From Scortum barcoo (lineage: Eukaryota > Chordata > Actinopteri > Centrarchiformes > Terapontidae), in contig CM041531.1 in assembly GCA_023238725.1 (NCBI GenBank), positions 3,510,602 to 3,574,601 on the forward strand: a stretch of 64,000 nt of DNA. The letters run 5' to 3'. The stretch's first letter is position 1; each line of letters opens with the position of its first letter. The notes under the pieces were generated by a model that was given only the letters and a program-made list of their open reading frames with translations, did not search any database and was not told the origin of the DNA. Below, in pieces: positions 12,018-22,379 of this stretch. The position numbers and the translations under genes were made by a program.

Positions 12018-12404
12018 GTAGGTTTTTAGGTATGTTCCTTTAAAGGAGGAGGCTGACGTTATTCTGTGTTTTTCTTATCATCAACAAACCAAATTCCAAA
12101 TTCAACTCTCTGTCTTCCTTTTTCTATCTGTGGGAGTAAACAGGAAAAATATTTAGTTTTATATGTTTAAAAAAAAAAGCTAAATAATTCTTCTAAAAGT
12201 AGTTTTTATCAAGCAGAGGAGGAAATAGTCCATTTGTTGGGGACTATTTTCAGCAGGCGGATGAATCCACATTTGGTTCTTTTGTGAGAATTTGTGGTGT
12301 GTGTGTGTGTCATTGAGTCAAAAATAAAATACAGGGTGTGTTTATGGAGATAAAAGAACAACAAAGTTTATTAAAGATAAAGAGACACACACAAGAAGTG
12401 TGAG

Positions 12405-13188
12405 ACATACTACCACCTACTACAGCATAGTACAACAAACTACAGTAGCTGTTTATGGTAGTATGTGCAGTATGTGGTAATAGCTGTCTCAGCTGTCTCA
12501 GTGGTGCAACTTTTACATTTTGTTTAAAACAACTTTTGTTTGCAGAATTTTAATATTTATATAGGACGCAATCAATTTAAATGTCTCTTTGAGGTCTTTA
12601 GCTGTACACAAACTGCTGAAAGTCACTTTTGGGTGCCTTACTTCCCTTTGGAAACATGACTCATTAAATGTCATCTGCGTGTACTGTACGATATGTTTAG
12701 TAAGAACAACATGTCACAATGTGTATATGAAGTTCAATGTTGGTTGTAACATAACACCACTCAACAGATTCTGGCATAATGCCCCTCTTTAATCTATCAT
12801 TGGATCACATTACTGTGACTAGGTAAGGACAAACAGATTACAAATTAATAAATTGACCAATTAATCCTACTTATCCTAATGTCACATTAGTGATCAATAT
12901 GTTTAAGTTGAACATGGAGGCTCTGAGTATGTGCTTTTACTGTAACCACAATTCAAAACGTTTTCCACAGTGCCAAAAAAAGAGTCAGTATTATTGAGCT
13001 GTAGGACCAGATTTATTAAGTTATGTTCACAATTACCGCCTCTACTGATGGACCTCCTAAAAACAGCTCATCTGGCCATTAGAAAAGACCGAACTCTAGC
13101 CCAAACAGTATTTCTCTACCTTGATCGAGAGGAGCACTGGAAGAAGTGGCTGGAAGAGAGGAACTTGTCTCTGGTGTCGCATGGCCAT
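12405..13188. repeat. Displaced block carrying recombinase linker exon
   Basis: This block matches 39205-39995 of unit 2, which there lies downstream (minus strand) of the recombinase C-terminal exon. Here it follows it on the plus axis and is joined directly to a second partial copy of that exon at about 13188. The linker exon is cut in the middle by the join, so it cannot be used. Confidence 0.7.
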
Positions 13189-13660
13189 CTTGTTGAGGTT
13201 AAGACCTCAGGATGTTTGGCGCCACTCTCCCTTGCAAACTTCTGGATGTATTCTCCTCCTCTGCAGGCTGACAAAGCTCCTGGTCTAGCGAACATGTAGG
13301 TTTTTAGGTATGTTCCTTTAAAGGAGGAGGCTGACGTTATTCTGTGTTTTTCTTATCATCAACAAACCAAATTCCAAATTCAACTCTCTGTCTTCCTTTT
13401 TCTATCTGTGGGAGTAAACAGGAAAAATATTTAGTTTTATATGTTTAAAAAAAAAAAGCTAAATAATTCTTCTAAAAGTAGTTTTTATCAAGCAGAGGAG
13501 GAAATAGTCCATTTGTTGGGGACTATTTTCAGCAGGCAGGATGAATCCACATTTGGTTCTTTTGTGAGAATTTGTGGTGTGCGTGTGTCATTGAGTCAAA
13601 AATAAAATACAGGGTGTGTTTATGGAGATAAAAGAACAACAAAGTTTATTAAAGACAAAG
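13186..13660 (-). pseudogene. Second, truncated copy of recombinase exon and flank
   Basis: 13186-13660 repeats about 11910-12380 (start of the recombinase exon and its upstream flank) with few differences. Coding similarity covers about 13186-13317 only. The join at gccatctt|gttgaggttaag fuses the linker-exon block to the recombinase exon. This suggests a local tandem duplication followed by deletion. Confidence 0.65.
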
Positions 13661-14500
13661 ACAGAGTTAAAGTTTTATATGTCGAGTTGACTTTTTTTTG
13701 TACTCAAGACATTCACCCCAAATGTAAATGGTTTTATATCGACTTTAAAAACTGTCACGTTACAGGATGAAACTACAGCCATACAAAAAACTTATTTACA
13801 AAATGTGTCAATATCATACATTTCCTTTACTCAACTGTATTTATTTCCTATCTTAAACAGGTCACATTAAAAACAAAAACACATCAGTAAGCAAACACAA
13901 AGAATCAAACTGCCGCTAAAAACGTCCTCATTCAGATTGTCGCCCCTCTTTTTCCTAAAATATCTATCTATCTAATACAGTTTTTTTATTTTTGAGTTTT
14001 TTTTTGATTGAGTCTTTTCTTTTCACACCACTTTTATCTTCTACTTTTTACTGAAAGCTTTAGTTATTTGACAGATTAAAACATACAAAACATACTTTTA
14101 AAGGCCAAGCAAAAGTCTCCAAACAATTATATACACAAATCACAGTAAATGCTCAACCCAGTTAGCACAATTTGTGCAGCTGAAACAAGCAACAATTAAT
14201 TGGTTTCAATTCAAATTCAAGCTTCTTACATGTGAAGATTTGCTGCTTTTCCTTTAAAAGGTTTTAATAATGTTGAAGTTTTTTTCTTTTCTTGGACACA
14301 ACAAGCATTGTGAAGGTGTCACTTTGGGCTCTGGGTCATTGTGACGGCATTTCTCACTATTTATTAATATTTTGTTGTTCAAGCTTCTTACATGTGAAGA
14401 TGGACAACAGACACCAGGGACACTTTACTGACACAGGACTTTACTTTGAATACTTTAACTACATTTTTCTGATTGTACCTTCATACTTTTACTGAAAGAA
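13661..14500. other. Non-coding, shared with unit 2
   Basis: Parts match 42080-42130, 42880-43070 and 44180-44470 in the same order, with extra DNA in unit 2. No gene is recognised. Confidence 0.5.
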
Positions 14501-14700
14501 ACATTTTCAATGCAGTACTTTTGTTCATAATAGCAGTAGAGTTGTTTTCTAGTGTGGTATTAGTACTGAAGTAAAAGTATGTGAGTACTTAAGTAAAGGA
14601 TGTGAGTCCTTCCTCCACCACTGATGATCTGTGGGTTAATATTAAATAATGACCTTTACATCATTATATGTGTTGTGTAGTGCAGCTGCATTGTGATTTC

Positions 14701-14707
<7 letters not shown>

Positions 14708-14737
<30 letters not shown>
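14708..14737. repeat. (CT)n tract acting as polypyrimidine tract
   Basis: About 14 CT dinucleotides run straight into the ctcag acceptor of the ERO1 exon at 14738. Unit 2 has no copy of this exon. Confidence 0.9.
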
Positions 14738-15197
14738 ACTCAGGGATTAGGAACATCTCTAAAGATTTTGTTTTCAGAGCGACAGATTGAAGCTCTGTCC
14801 ACGTCCAGCGTCCAGCGACCCAGTTTCCAGCTCAGCCGACAGGAGATCGTGTCCCTGCTCAACGCCTTTGGAAGGTGGGAGAGTCTGTGGGCATCATGTA
14901 GTGATTTAATAAGAATAATTCAACTTAATCTGAACCTTAACACTGACCAAAGAGCTGAGCCAAAGATTACCTAAATACTTCAGGACATAACATGAAAACT
15001 GCTTTTTTATGTCCTCAGAATAACTGGTGTTAATGGCAGTGAGAACATATTGGACATTTCTGTTGCTGTTTTCTTTGTATAACACATGTGTACACCCCCC
15101 TCAGAGATAACTGTCTCTTCATGAAATGTCCTGCAGGATTTCCACCAGCATCAGAGAGCTGAAGAACTTCAGATCCCTGCTGGCAGAGGAGCGCTGA

Positions 15198-16500
15198 CGA
15201 TGTGGAGATGGACTCTTCTGCCTCCGTCCTGCTGAAATGTCTCTTCTCAGATCAGCATCAGAGTTCAGCAGGAAGAAAGATCAGCTTTCATTCACATCAA
15301 GTCCTTTTTCATTTCATTAAGATGAAATGTGGAGTTTTGACAAGTCAGACTTCAGGTCATATTTGAACCTTCTTCCAGGTGCCTGTTATTCCTCATGTGG
15401 CTGAAAGTGTTTTGTTGAGTGAAACTGTAAATAAATCTCAGCATCTTCAAACATGTTTCTTTATATTAAAACCTGCTTTAATGAATGAAATCATTTCACA
15501 TCACTTTCATGCATGAACTTGAGACGTGATAGAACAGTAGGCCAGCCAGCTTCAGTCAGTGTTTGTGTGATGACGTCCTGAGGAGGGCGCTGTTTGGAAA
15601 GTGCTGTTTGTAGCAAACTGTATGATAAATGCAAAATGAATAAAATGAAAGAAGAAAAGTATGTGTTATGAAGAAGTTTGGGAATAAAATTTATTTTTAT
15701 TTAGTAATTATCATTTGTTTTCAGTGCATTAATGGTGCCTTCAGGTACATCTCGAGAAATCAAACTTCCACATTTAGTTGTTGACATTTATTGAACATTT
15801 TTCTTTAATCACAAATATACCTAAAACTTTTTCTGCATGTTGGTGATAAATTTTAGAAATCTGACAGATCTGTCACATTCATCTACATTAACAAAATTAC
15901 TGGTTTTCACAAAAGTATACCGATGATCCTAATTTTTTCATTTAGTAAAAGTATATAATGAAAGAAATGAAAGGTAATTAGATACCAAAACAAAATGTAA
16001 AATGCATATTAATTTGTTTTAGGACTGAAAACACAGAAAAACAAAAATTGCACATCTATTAGCTGGAAAGAGATTGTGAGATTTCTGTATAAGACAAAAA
16101 TTTACAAAAATTTACATGAAATTAAATCAACATTTAAATATTCAATAATAATGATTTTTAACCTTATTTGGGAGATGATATAGTTATTCTTTCTTTGTAC
16201 ATTTTAAACCAATCAAAACAAATTTATTTTACAGTCATGATGTGAATTAGGTTGTAAAATAAATACATGTTTAACTATCCACTATTATGAATTTTAATGA
16301 CACTATGTTTAGATGGAGGTTTGCTTTGTTTTACTAGTAAGACCATTAATCTTACAAACATACAATGAATTGGCTTCTTCTTTATCTCCTTTCACAGAGC
16401 GAGGTCACAAAGAGCTTTAGATTTAGTTTGTTAATAGTAAAGAAAAATCATAAAGACAAACAAACAAATGAAAAAACACAATAAAAAATAAAACAGGCAC
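15198..16500. other. ERO1 3' UTR and flank; no further gene
   Basis: An AATAAA poly(A) signal is at 15430-15435, about 235 bp after the ERO1 stop. The rest is AT-rich. From 16247 onward it pairs with 59721 onward, the sequence just right of the gypsy retrotransposon in unit 2. Confidence 0.55.
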
Positions 16501-16514
16501 AAAGCTGGAGAAAG

Positions 16515-16660
16515 TCATAAATTCATCTTCAGCTGCTTTTTAAAGGCGTCAGCAGAGACTGCAGAACGTCTGTCAATATGAAGGACGTTCCTCGTTGTTG
16601 GAGCCGCCACTTCAAAGGCACGATCAATTATTAATGATAATGTTGATGCAATGAAACAAA
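16515..16660 (-). mobile_element. LINE ORF2 C-terminal relic
   Basis: Minus-strand translation gives RAFEVAAPTTRNVLHIDRRS, then VSADAFKKQLKMNL. This resembles the conserved extreme C-terminus of LINE reverse transcriptases ('RAFSVAAPxLWNxLPxxIRxA...FKxxLKTxLF'). The copy in unit 2 is at about 60000-60115. It is too short to name a clade. Confidence 0.55.
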
Positions 16661-17123
16661 TGAGAAGGTGATACTCCAGTCCTCTGTCTGATGAGAGTTT
16701 GGACTGGTGCACGTTCACATTAACTACAAGGACTGGGATGCAAAATAAAGTATTTTAGAAAAAAATGTAGTGATTTAGTTCATTTTTAGTTCATTTATTT
16801 GTGTGCTACAGCGCCACCTCTTGGTTCATGTTAAAGTAAAATGTTTGCTGCTTTTCTTCAGCTGTAATGAGGGACAGTAGAGAGCACACTGTGACTTCTT
16901 CTCTTCAACAACTGTTTTCTTACTTTGCTTGATTTGAGTAATTACATTTTTATTTCCTGTCCAAAAGAGTAAAAACTGTACATGAACCATTTAAATTTAC
17001 AATATTTTAACTGTCATTTCTGTTGTGATAAATCTCATTTTGAGTGTTGAAACCTCAATAAATGTCCAAGTGAAGTCATTCATGGTTTATACTGGAGGAC
17101 TTCACACTGTGCAGCTGCTCCTC

Positions 17124-17445
17124 TCACACCTTTTTGTCATCTTCAGGCAGGTTTTCTTTCACATCCAGTTTGACATCAACCTCATCTGATGGAGGAGAAG
17201 TCAAAGAGAAAGAACAATAATGAAAACTTGAATGGAGAGAGAAAAATTAGCAGGCTAAATTCTTCAATATTTTTCAAACTGATGTGAATTTACAGCTCTA
17301 ACATAAAAGGAACTGAAGAAATATTTTGTTGTAAATGAGGAATGTGTTCATTTTAAAGATGAAATTTTAATGTACAATAGTTTAATAAAAGGAAGGACAT
17401 AGTTTCAATACTCACGTGTGAGAACTTCTTGTCTTTCTTTCGATC
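17124..17445 (-). CDS. Two small C-terminal exons of an unrecognised protein, unit 1
   Basis: A 30-nt exon (17445-17416; acceptor ctacag, donor gtgagt) and a terminal exon (17185-17124; acceptor ccatcag, stop TGA) join in frame. They give SKERQEVLTHEVDVKLDVKE then NLPEDDKKV and stop. The tail is charged and lysine-rich, like a cytoplasmic or nuclear tail. The same pair is at 60608-60925 in unit 2 with the frame kept despite base changes, suggesting real exons. Upstream exons are not securely found; a membrane-like segment lies at 17632-17838. I do not recognise the protein. Confidence 0.4.
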
Positions 17446-17631
17446 CTGTAGAGAGGAAAACAATCCCAATAATTATGGATCCAGTTTAGCCAGCTTCAGA
17501 GTCCCGACACAAGCCAAATGATCAAATGCTTTGCATCGTATCACATCTTCACCACAAAGACTACAACTGACTGCAGACACAAACAACCTTTTTTTCTTGA
17601 ATGTAAAGTCACATATGTCTGATAAAAATGT

Positions 17632-17838
17632 TTAACTGACTGTAAAATGTTGATTTTCATTGTCAGCTTGCACTTTATTGTTTGTGGAAGATTGAAAGAA
17701 TGCAGAGAAGAAAAGAAACAAAAGACTGATCAAAAGGAGAAACTGCACTAAATGGGTAAAATCACTGATGTTGTTGTGATAGACTAGATTACTCCCAACA
17801 AAGGAACCTTGATTGGCAGCAGAGGAACCTCTGTACAT
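17632..17838 (-). CDS. Possible transmembrane exon, unrecognised, unit 1
   Basis: A minus-strand open segment has a clear hydrophobic stretch (HLVQFLLLISLLFLFFSAFF) preceded by a polar segment with YHNNISD, a possible N-glycosylation site. It could be the membrane exon of the protein whose tail lies at 17445-17124, as in small Ig-like or MHC-like receptors. Splice sites linking them were not confirmed. The unit 2 copy (about 61131-61335) has one deletion in the middle. Confidence 0.25.
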   Translation of the reverse strand: MYRGSSAANQGSFVGSNLVYHNNISDFTHLVQFLLLISLLFLFFSAFFQSSTNNKVQADNENQHFTVS

Positions 17839-18015
17839 TTGGCTGTGAGGGTTCTCATCCTTGTTGCTGATCGAGAAACTCCTACTGGTTGGTTTGGGTG
17901 CTCACACAGAGGAAGGTGAACTGGAGGGAAACCTCATGGGAGTAACACATTAAAGTCCCTGTGTTTTGTTAAATACTCCTGAAAAAGCACGAACAGAGTC
18001 GAACCCCCGACTGAC

Positions 18016-18222
18016 CTCAGAGTCTGCAGTCTACAGTGTGGACTCTCCACAAGATCAGACAGCAGCTTCACTCCTGAATCCTGCAGCTCGTTGTAGACTC
18101 AGCTCCAGCTCTCTCAGATGGGAGGGGTTGGACTTCAGAGCTGAGGCCAGAGAAGCATAGTTAAAATAGAGATTATGTATGGATTCAGCTGATCTCTGAC
18201 AAACTGCAGCAGCTCTCACAAT
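18016..18222 (-). pseudogene. LRR exon relic A, unit 1
   Basis: The core matches the NLR LRR exon (ASALKSNPSHLRELELS, then 'QDSGVKLLS'-like sequence). An acceptor ttattcag (18223 side) and a gtcag donor remain. A foreign insertion of about 30 bp (around 18160-18190) and base losses near 18090 break it. The clean copy is 61497-61670. No NACHT exon lies upstream before 24336, so this belongs to an LRR exon run that has lost its parent or extends a gene upstream in unit 2. Confidence 0.7.
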
Positions 18223-18438
18223 CTGAATAAAGAATAAATGATGTGACTTTAGAAAACAATGCTCCTGTTTGAAATCATTCAAAGCAAAAACTGAATATGT
18301 TTGTTATATATTTGAAATAGAGATTCAATCTATTACAATGCACAGAATTGAAAAACTGAGTGACTATTTATTTTTTTCACCACAACATTCACACACAGAT
18401 TCATGTCACCATATAATTAATCTAGAAAAATGACAGTG

Positions 18439-18439
18439 A

Positions 18440-18471
<32 letters not shown>
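18439..18471. repeat. (GT)n microsatellite
   Basis: About 16 GT dinucleotides lie between LRR exon relics. Confidence 0.95.
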
Positions 18472-18472
<1 letters not shown>

Positions 18473-18479
18473 CTGAAGA

Positions 18480-18720
18480 TAAAAAATCAGGTGTTGAAGA
18501 GGTTCAGAGTGAATTATCCAGTGGAGGATTTTTCTTGTTATATTCAGGTTTTAAATCTGGAGCTCAACATTGCTCTGCCACAGTCAATGGACTAAACCAC
18601 TGAAGAAGAAAATGGACTTTAGCATGAAGATACTCAGTGTGGATCAGTATAATATCAGCCTTATGTCTGCAGTTTAGTGTCACCACAACTTTCACATCAT
18701 ATTAATGATATGACTCAGCA
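18480..18720. repeat. Intronic unit co-amplified with LRR exons
   Basis: A block beginning ggtgttgaagaggttcagag recurs at about 20265-20480 and 62185-62400, each time just beside an LRR exon relic. The exon and its intron were therefore amplified together as one unit. Confidence 0.7.
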
Positions 18721-18845
18721 CAGAAGGAAAAAAATGTGAACAAAAGAGATGCAAATATTTATTTTAGGTGAAATCATTTATAATCCAGTTTAAACTGTCA
18801 GGGTTAAATGTGCAGCATTAATAGCATGTGTTCAAAATGTGTCTC

Positions 18846-19290
18846 TGACCTCAGAGTCTGAAAATATATGTTGGTGATTATCAGTCTACAGTGTGGACTC
18901 TCCAGAAAACCACTGAAGAAGAAAATCTTCATTTAAACTTGAAGATCAGATGTGTGTGTGTGTTCTGACTGAAGAATATAATATCAGTTTCAGACATTAG
19001 TGAAATCAACACAGATTTCACATATACAACTTAATCTCAGTCAAATGAAAACTGGTGTCTTACCTCAGAGTCTTTACAGTAATTTCTCTCCAGAAAACCA
19101 CACAGCAGATACTCCTGAATCCTGCAAGATTTTGCAGCTTCAGATGGGAGGGGTTAGACTCCTGAATCCTGCAGCTTGTTGTTACTTTATAATCAGCTCC
19201 AGCTCTCTCAGATGGGAGGGGTTGGACTTCAGAGCTGAGGCCAGAGAAGCAAGATGGATGTAAGTTATGCAGCTGATCTCTGACAAACTG
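18846..19290 (-). pseudogene. LRR exon fragments B, unit 1
   Basis: Two broken LRR pieces are present. At 18846-18915 only the 3' end of the exon is present, interrupted by an 'aaaatatatgttgg' insert. At 19065-19290 parts of an LRR exon are present twice over (two 'cagatgggaggggtt' phrases at 19140 and 19211) with a duplicated middle. Neither can be spliced into an intact repeat. Confidence 0.6.
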
Positions 19291-19399
19291 CACATACAAA
19301 CTATAGAAATTAAAAGAAAACTGATTATTTTTACAGGTTTTAAATGTGCTCAATCTGAATAAAGAATAAATGATGTTCTGGTTTTGCAAATCATGCCCT

Positions 19400-20260
19400 G
19401 TTGTTTTACTTTAGAAAACAATGTTCCTGTTTGAAATCATTCAGTGTTTAATAATCTGTTCAGAGCTGAAAACACATACAAACTATAGAAGGTTTAGAAA
19501 GTAGAAGTTTAGAAAATGAATTGTTCATACTTAGATTGTTTTCATGCCTTGAAACTCCAAACACCTGAACCCAACAGGATGCTTCAGTTGTGTATTCAGA
19601 GCAAAGTGAATTAGCAAGATGGATGCAGCTTCAAAACTGTCAAATACAGAAAGTGAAAAAGAGCTCTCATTAATATTAATGACAACGTGCTGCTACTTCA
19701 ATAAAGACTTCAGAAGTGACTTCACCTCTTAAATATTAAGATGAATACTTCAACTACTGAAATCTCTGCCAGCTCCACCAGTGGCTCCATCTATACTAAC
19801 TCATGTTGTGCAGACAAACACAAAGACAAACACAAAAAAAACTCACAGAAACTGACTGAAGTTTGGACTCAAGATCCCAAAGTTTCCAAAGAAACCAAAT
19901 ATGACAGGATCAGGATTTTTGGAGAAATGAATTCTTGGACAATATTTATTTTAAAGAACAGAGGAGCCATGACACACAGTCATTTATTTATTTTAGGAAC
20001 AGAGGAGCCATAAAATCAAAGTCTGATCTTCAGTTTAAACTATAGAGATTATCTATTCATTTATTTTTTTTATAATTAATCTAGTTGGAAAAAGCAAAAA
20101 CTGAATCAAGATAATGTTGGAAAAAAAAAGCAAAAACTTCAGAATATGTGGAGGATTTTTCATTATTTGAAATAGAGATTATAAACATTTGTGTATTTCT
20201 ATGATAATTTATGATAATTTATGATACTGAAAATATATGTTGGTGAATATCAGATGAAAA
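19400..20260. other. Decayed intronic DNA
   Basis: This is AT-rich sequence similar to 61720-62160 but with many small duplications and inserts (for example repeats of 'ggaacagaggagcc'). No gene was found. A plus-strand open frame at 19741-20013 has no family resemblance. Confidence 0.5.
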
Positions 20261-20512
20261 AATCAGGTGTTGAAGAGGTTCAGAGTGAATTATCCAGTGG
20301 AGGATTTTTCTTGTTATATTCAGGTTTTAAATGTGGAGCTCAACATTGCTCTGCCACAGTCAATGGACTAAACCACTGAAGAAGAAAATGGACTTTAGCA
20401 TGAAGATACTCAGTGTGGATCAGTATAATATCAGCCTTATGTCAGCAGTTTAGTGTCACCACAACTTTCACATCATATTAATGTCAGCACAGAAGGAAAA
20501 ATGGTGTCTGAC

Positions 20513-20657
20513 CTCAGAGTCTGAACAAGCTGAAGTGTGGACTGAAAACCACACGGCAGCTTGTTGTAACTCAGTCAGCTCCAGTCTCTCAGATGGGAGG
20601 GGTTGGACTTCAGAGCTGAGGCCATAAGCACAGCTCTCTGACAAACTGAGGATCAAT
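20513..20657 (-). pseudogene. LRR exon relic C, unit 1
   Basis: The exon is shortened to 145 nt, with internal deletions, but keeps the SNPSH-like core complement ('cagatgggaggggttggact'), an acceptor tattcag and a gtcag donor. The matching relic in unit 2 is 62413-62588. Confidence 0.65.
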
Positions 20658-20984
20658 CTGAATAAAGAATAAATGATGTTCCAAGATAAAAATCCATTTA
20701 TAATCCAGACAGATGTGTTCAGGTGTGTTCATGTGTTCAGGTTTTAAATGTGCAGCAACATTACTGTTCCTGATCAATGACTTTTCCAAAATTGAGTAGA
20801 GAGACTTTGTCATTGTGTTATTGTGGATCATTATCATTCAGCCTTCAGCACAGATACACAACATTCACACACGACATCACAAATTAATAACAAGAACAAG
20901 TCTCACACACCGATTCTGACTTTAACAAGCTTGTGTGTTTTGATCTCAGTCAAGTCTGGAATTAGAGGATCAATACTGATTGAT

Positions 20985-21750
20985 CCTTTATCATCAAATC
21001 ACACATTTTGGACTAAAAACTGCATTATCTTATTTACTACAATTTATAGAACTGTTCTTTCTTCACTTAGTAAATGTCATTAATATTAGCCCTGTTGTTT
21101 TCTTGTGTTGTCTGCCTTGTGTTCTTGTGTTCAGGTCCACATTAGTTCAAATGCGTTTTAAACAAACAGCCACATGTCATATGTACTTGAAAAGAGTTTT
21201 TGGTGGTAGTAGTCACGTCTGTCCTTACTGAGTGTGAAGTGCTCCCTTCCTAACACAACTACACATTTACTACATGTGTAAGAAATGACTTTATAAGCTC
21301 AGCTGAAACTGAGATGAAGCTTCAGCAGTTTGTGTCAAATCAAGTGGGTTTCTAGCAAAAAGTCACAGAAAAAGCAAAAACTAATATATTTGACTTTTTA
21401 AGAACAAATTCTTTTGCAAGAATGATTAAATAACCTCATGTATACAAAGGTGCTTGAGTTGAAAATCTCATTAAGTTGCTATTCCTTCACTGCAGCTCAA
21501 CAATGAGACAATGTCAAACACTAAATACTTACTTGATTTCTTTACCTTATGACATAATTACAACAGAGTCTGTTTTCTTTTCCAGCTTATTTTTTCAAAT
21601 CCTCAAACAGACCTTGAATCCTGCTTTGTTGTGACGTGTTAGACTGCTGTTTATTACTCTTAGCTCTGGTTTAATACACACCACAGCAGCTGTGTGGGTT
21701 GACTCTGTACCAGCCACATCAGCTTCTGATACCATGAAGATCATCACAGT
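20985..21750. other. Boundary between duplicated units; no gene seen
   Basis: Similarity to unit 2 stops near 20985 (partner near 62885), and similarity to the left end of unit 1 begins near 21750. The sequence between is single-copy here. It contains short runs similar to fish dispersed repeats but no exon. Confidence 0.5.
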
Positions 21751-21826
21751 TCCTTACTTCACCTTTTCTGACTGTTGCATTTGTGTATTATTTTTCTTAT
21801 TTATTTTACTCTCTGTTTAAACAGAA

Positions 21827-21969
21827 GCTCAAACTCTTTATCTCCTATCATCAGATCTTCAACAACCTCCTTCATATCCTTCACACTCTGTAAAAAGAGG
21901 AGAGAATTAAAGTTGCAGACTCATCAGTACTGACATCATCTCCACTGACTGATGGACCACAATGTGAGT
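21827..21969 (-). pseudogene. Broken C-terminal exon of NLR-like gene, unit 2
   Basis: This is the counterpart of 434-567. About 30 bp (gtaaaaagaggagagaatta...) are inserted in the middle near 21888-21920, and about a dozen bases are missing before the stop. The inserted text is nearly the same as a phrase that lies outside the exon in unit 1 (about 270-300), so the change looks like local template switching. Confidence 0.5.
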
Positions 21970-22181
21970 CCACAATGTGGAAGCTGAAAAACTGTCCTGT
22001 CAAACACTTTAGTTCTCTACTTTTTGTTACTTTATGAGTTGTTCAGCCATTTGGAAAGACAGAACATTTCTTCAAATCTGTGCTCAGACAATTCCTGAAA
22101 TTTTATTAATCCAAATAATTTGATACATCAGGCAAAGATTTAAATTGAATAAAAAAAAAAATGTACAGTCAGTGAACTGAC

Positions 22182-22356
22182 CTCAGAGTCTCCAGTCTTA
22201 CAGTTTGGACTCTCCAGTCCAGCAGACAGCAGCTTCACTCCTGAATCCTGCAGGTTGTTGTTACTCAGCTCCAGCTCTCTCAGATGGGAGGGGTTGGACT
22301 TCAGAGCTGAGGCCACAACTTCACAGTGAGTCTCTGAGAGTCCACAGCCAGAAAGT
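22182..22356 (-). pseudogene. LRR exon of NLR-like gene, unit 2
   Basis: The exon encodes LSGCGLSETHCEVVASALKS, NPSHLRELELSNNNLQDSGV and KLLSAGLESPNC, a well-formed ribonuclease-inhibitor-type repeat. It lies between an acceptor (atgacag) and a gtcag donor. It is 175 nt where 174 is expected; one extra base near 22198 shifts only the last codons. It lies about 2 kb downstream of the FISNA-NACHT exon in gene order. Confidence 0.8.
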
Positions 22357-22379
22357 CTGTCATAATAGTTAAATAACAA

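Larger units (their letters stand above)
10520..14623. mobile_element. hAT-like element spanning ERO1 intron, unit 1
   Basis: The ends are CAGTGGTGGA at 10520 and TCCACCACTG ending at 14623. They are flanked by 8-bp near-identical direct repeats, aggatctg (10512-10519) and atgatctg (14624-14631), as expected for hAT target duplication. The ends (about 180 bp each) match a very common fish non-autonomous family with repeated 'tacttttactgaag'-like phrases. The interior carries foreign DNA: tyrosine-recombinase fragments and dispersed repeats, so it is a composite. In unit 2 the left end is at 32338 and a degraded right end lies near 44820-44840. Confidence 0.6.
8253..15197 (+). pseudogene. ERO1 (ER oxidoreductin-1) C-terminal gene fragment, unit 1
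   Basis: ERO1 is the FAD-dependent ER enzyme that reoxidises protein disulfide isomerase. Six exons are recognised: 8253-8326 (ETREALLSWSKHDDEAERFC), 8477-8569 ([20 protein letters not shown], the FAD-binding helix region), 8828-9074 (WFQKKWGHNVSEFRQRFD), 10372-10455 (CVGCFKCRLWGKLQ, the active-site CxxCxxC motif), 14738-14874 (QGLGTSLKILFSERQIEAL) and 15137-15197 ending in TGA (REIVxxxR-like tail, ISTSIRELKNFRSLLAEER). All N-terminal exons (signal peptide, shuttle cysteines) are missing. The exon expected between 9074 and 10372 survives only as about 25 nt near 10125-10148. The exon at 10372-10455 is followed by gc rather than gt, and a 4.1-kb transposon lies in the next intron. An AATAAA signal is at 15430. 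It is most likely a duplicated, decayed 3' half of ero1a or ero1b. Confidence 0.85.

Noticed and set aside
12970..13299. 109-codon plus-strand open frame
   Set aside because: It crosses the artificial join between the linker block and the second recombinase copy, and is antisense to both.
19741..20013. 90-codon plus-strand open frame as a gene
   Set aside because: It contains local duplicated phrases (ggaacagaggagcc), has no homologue that I recognise, and the unit 2 counterpart is broken.
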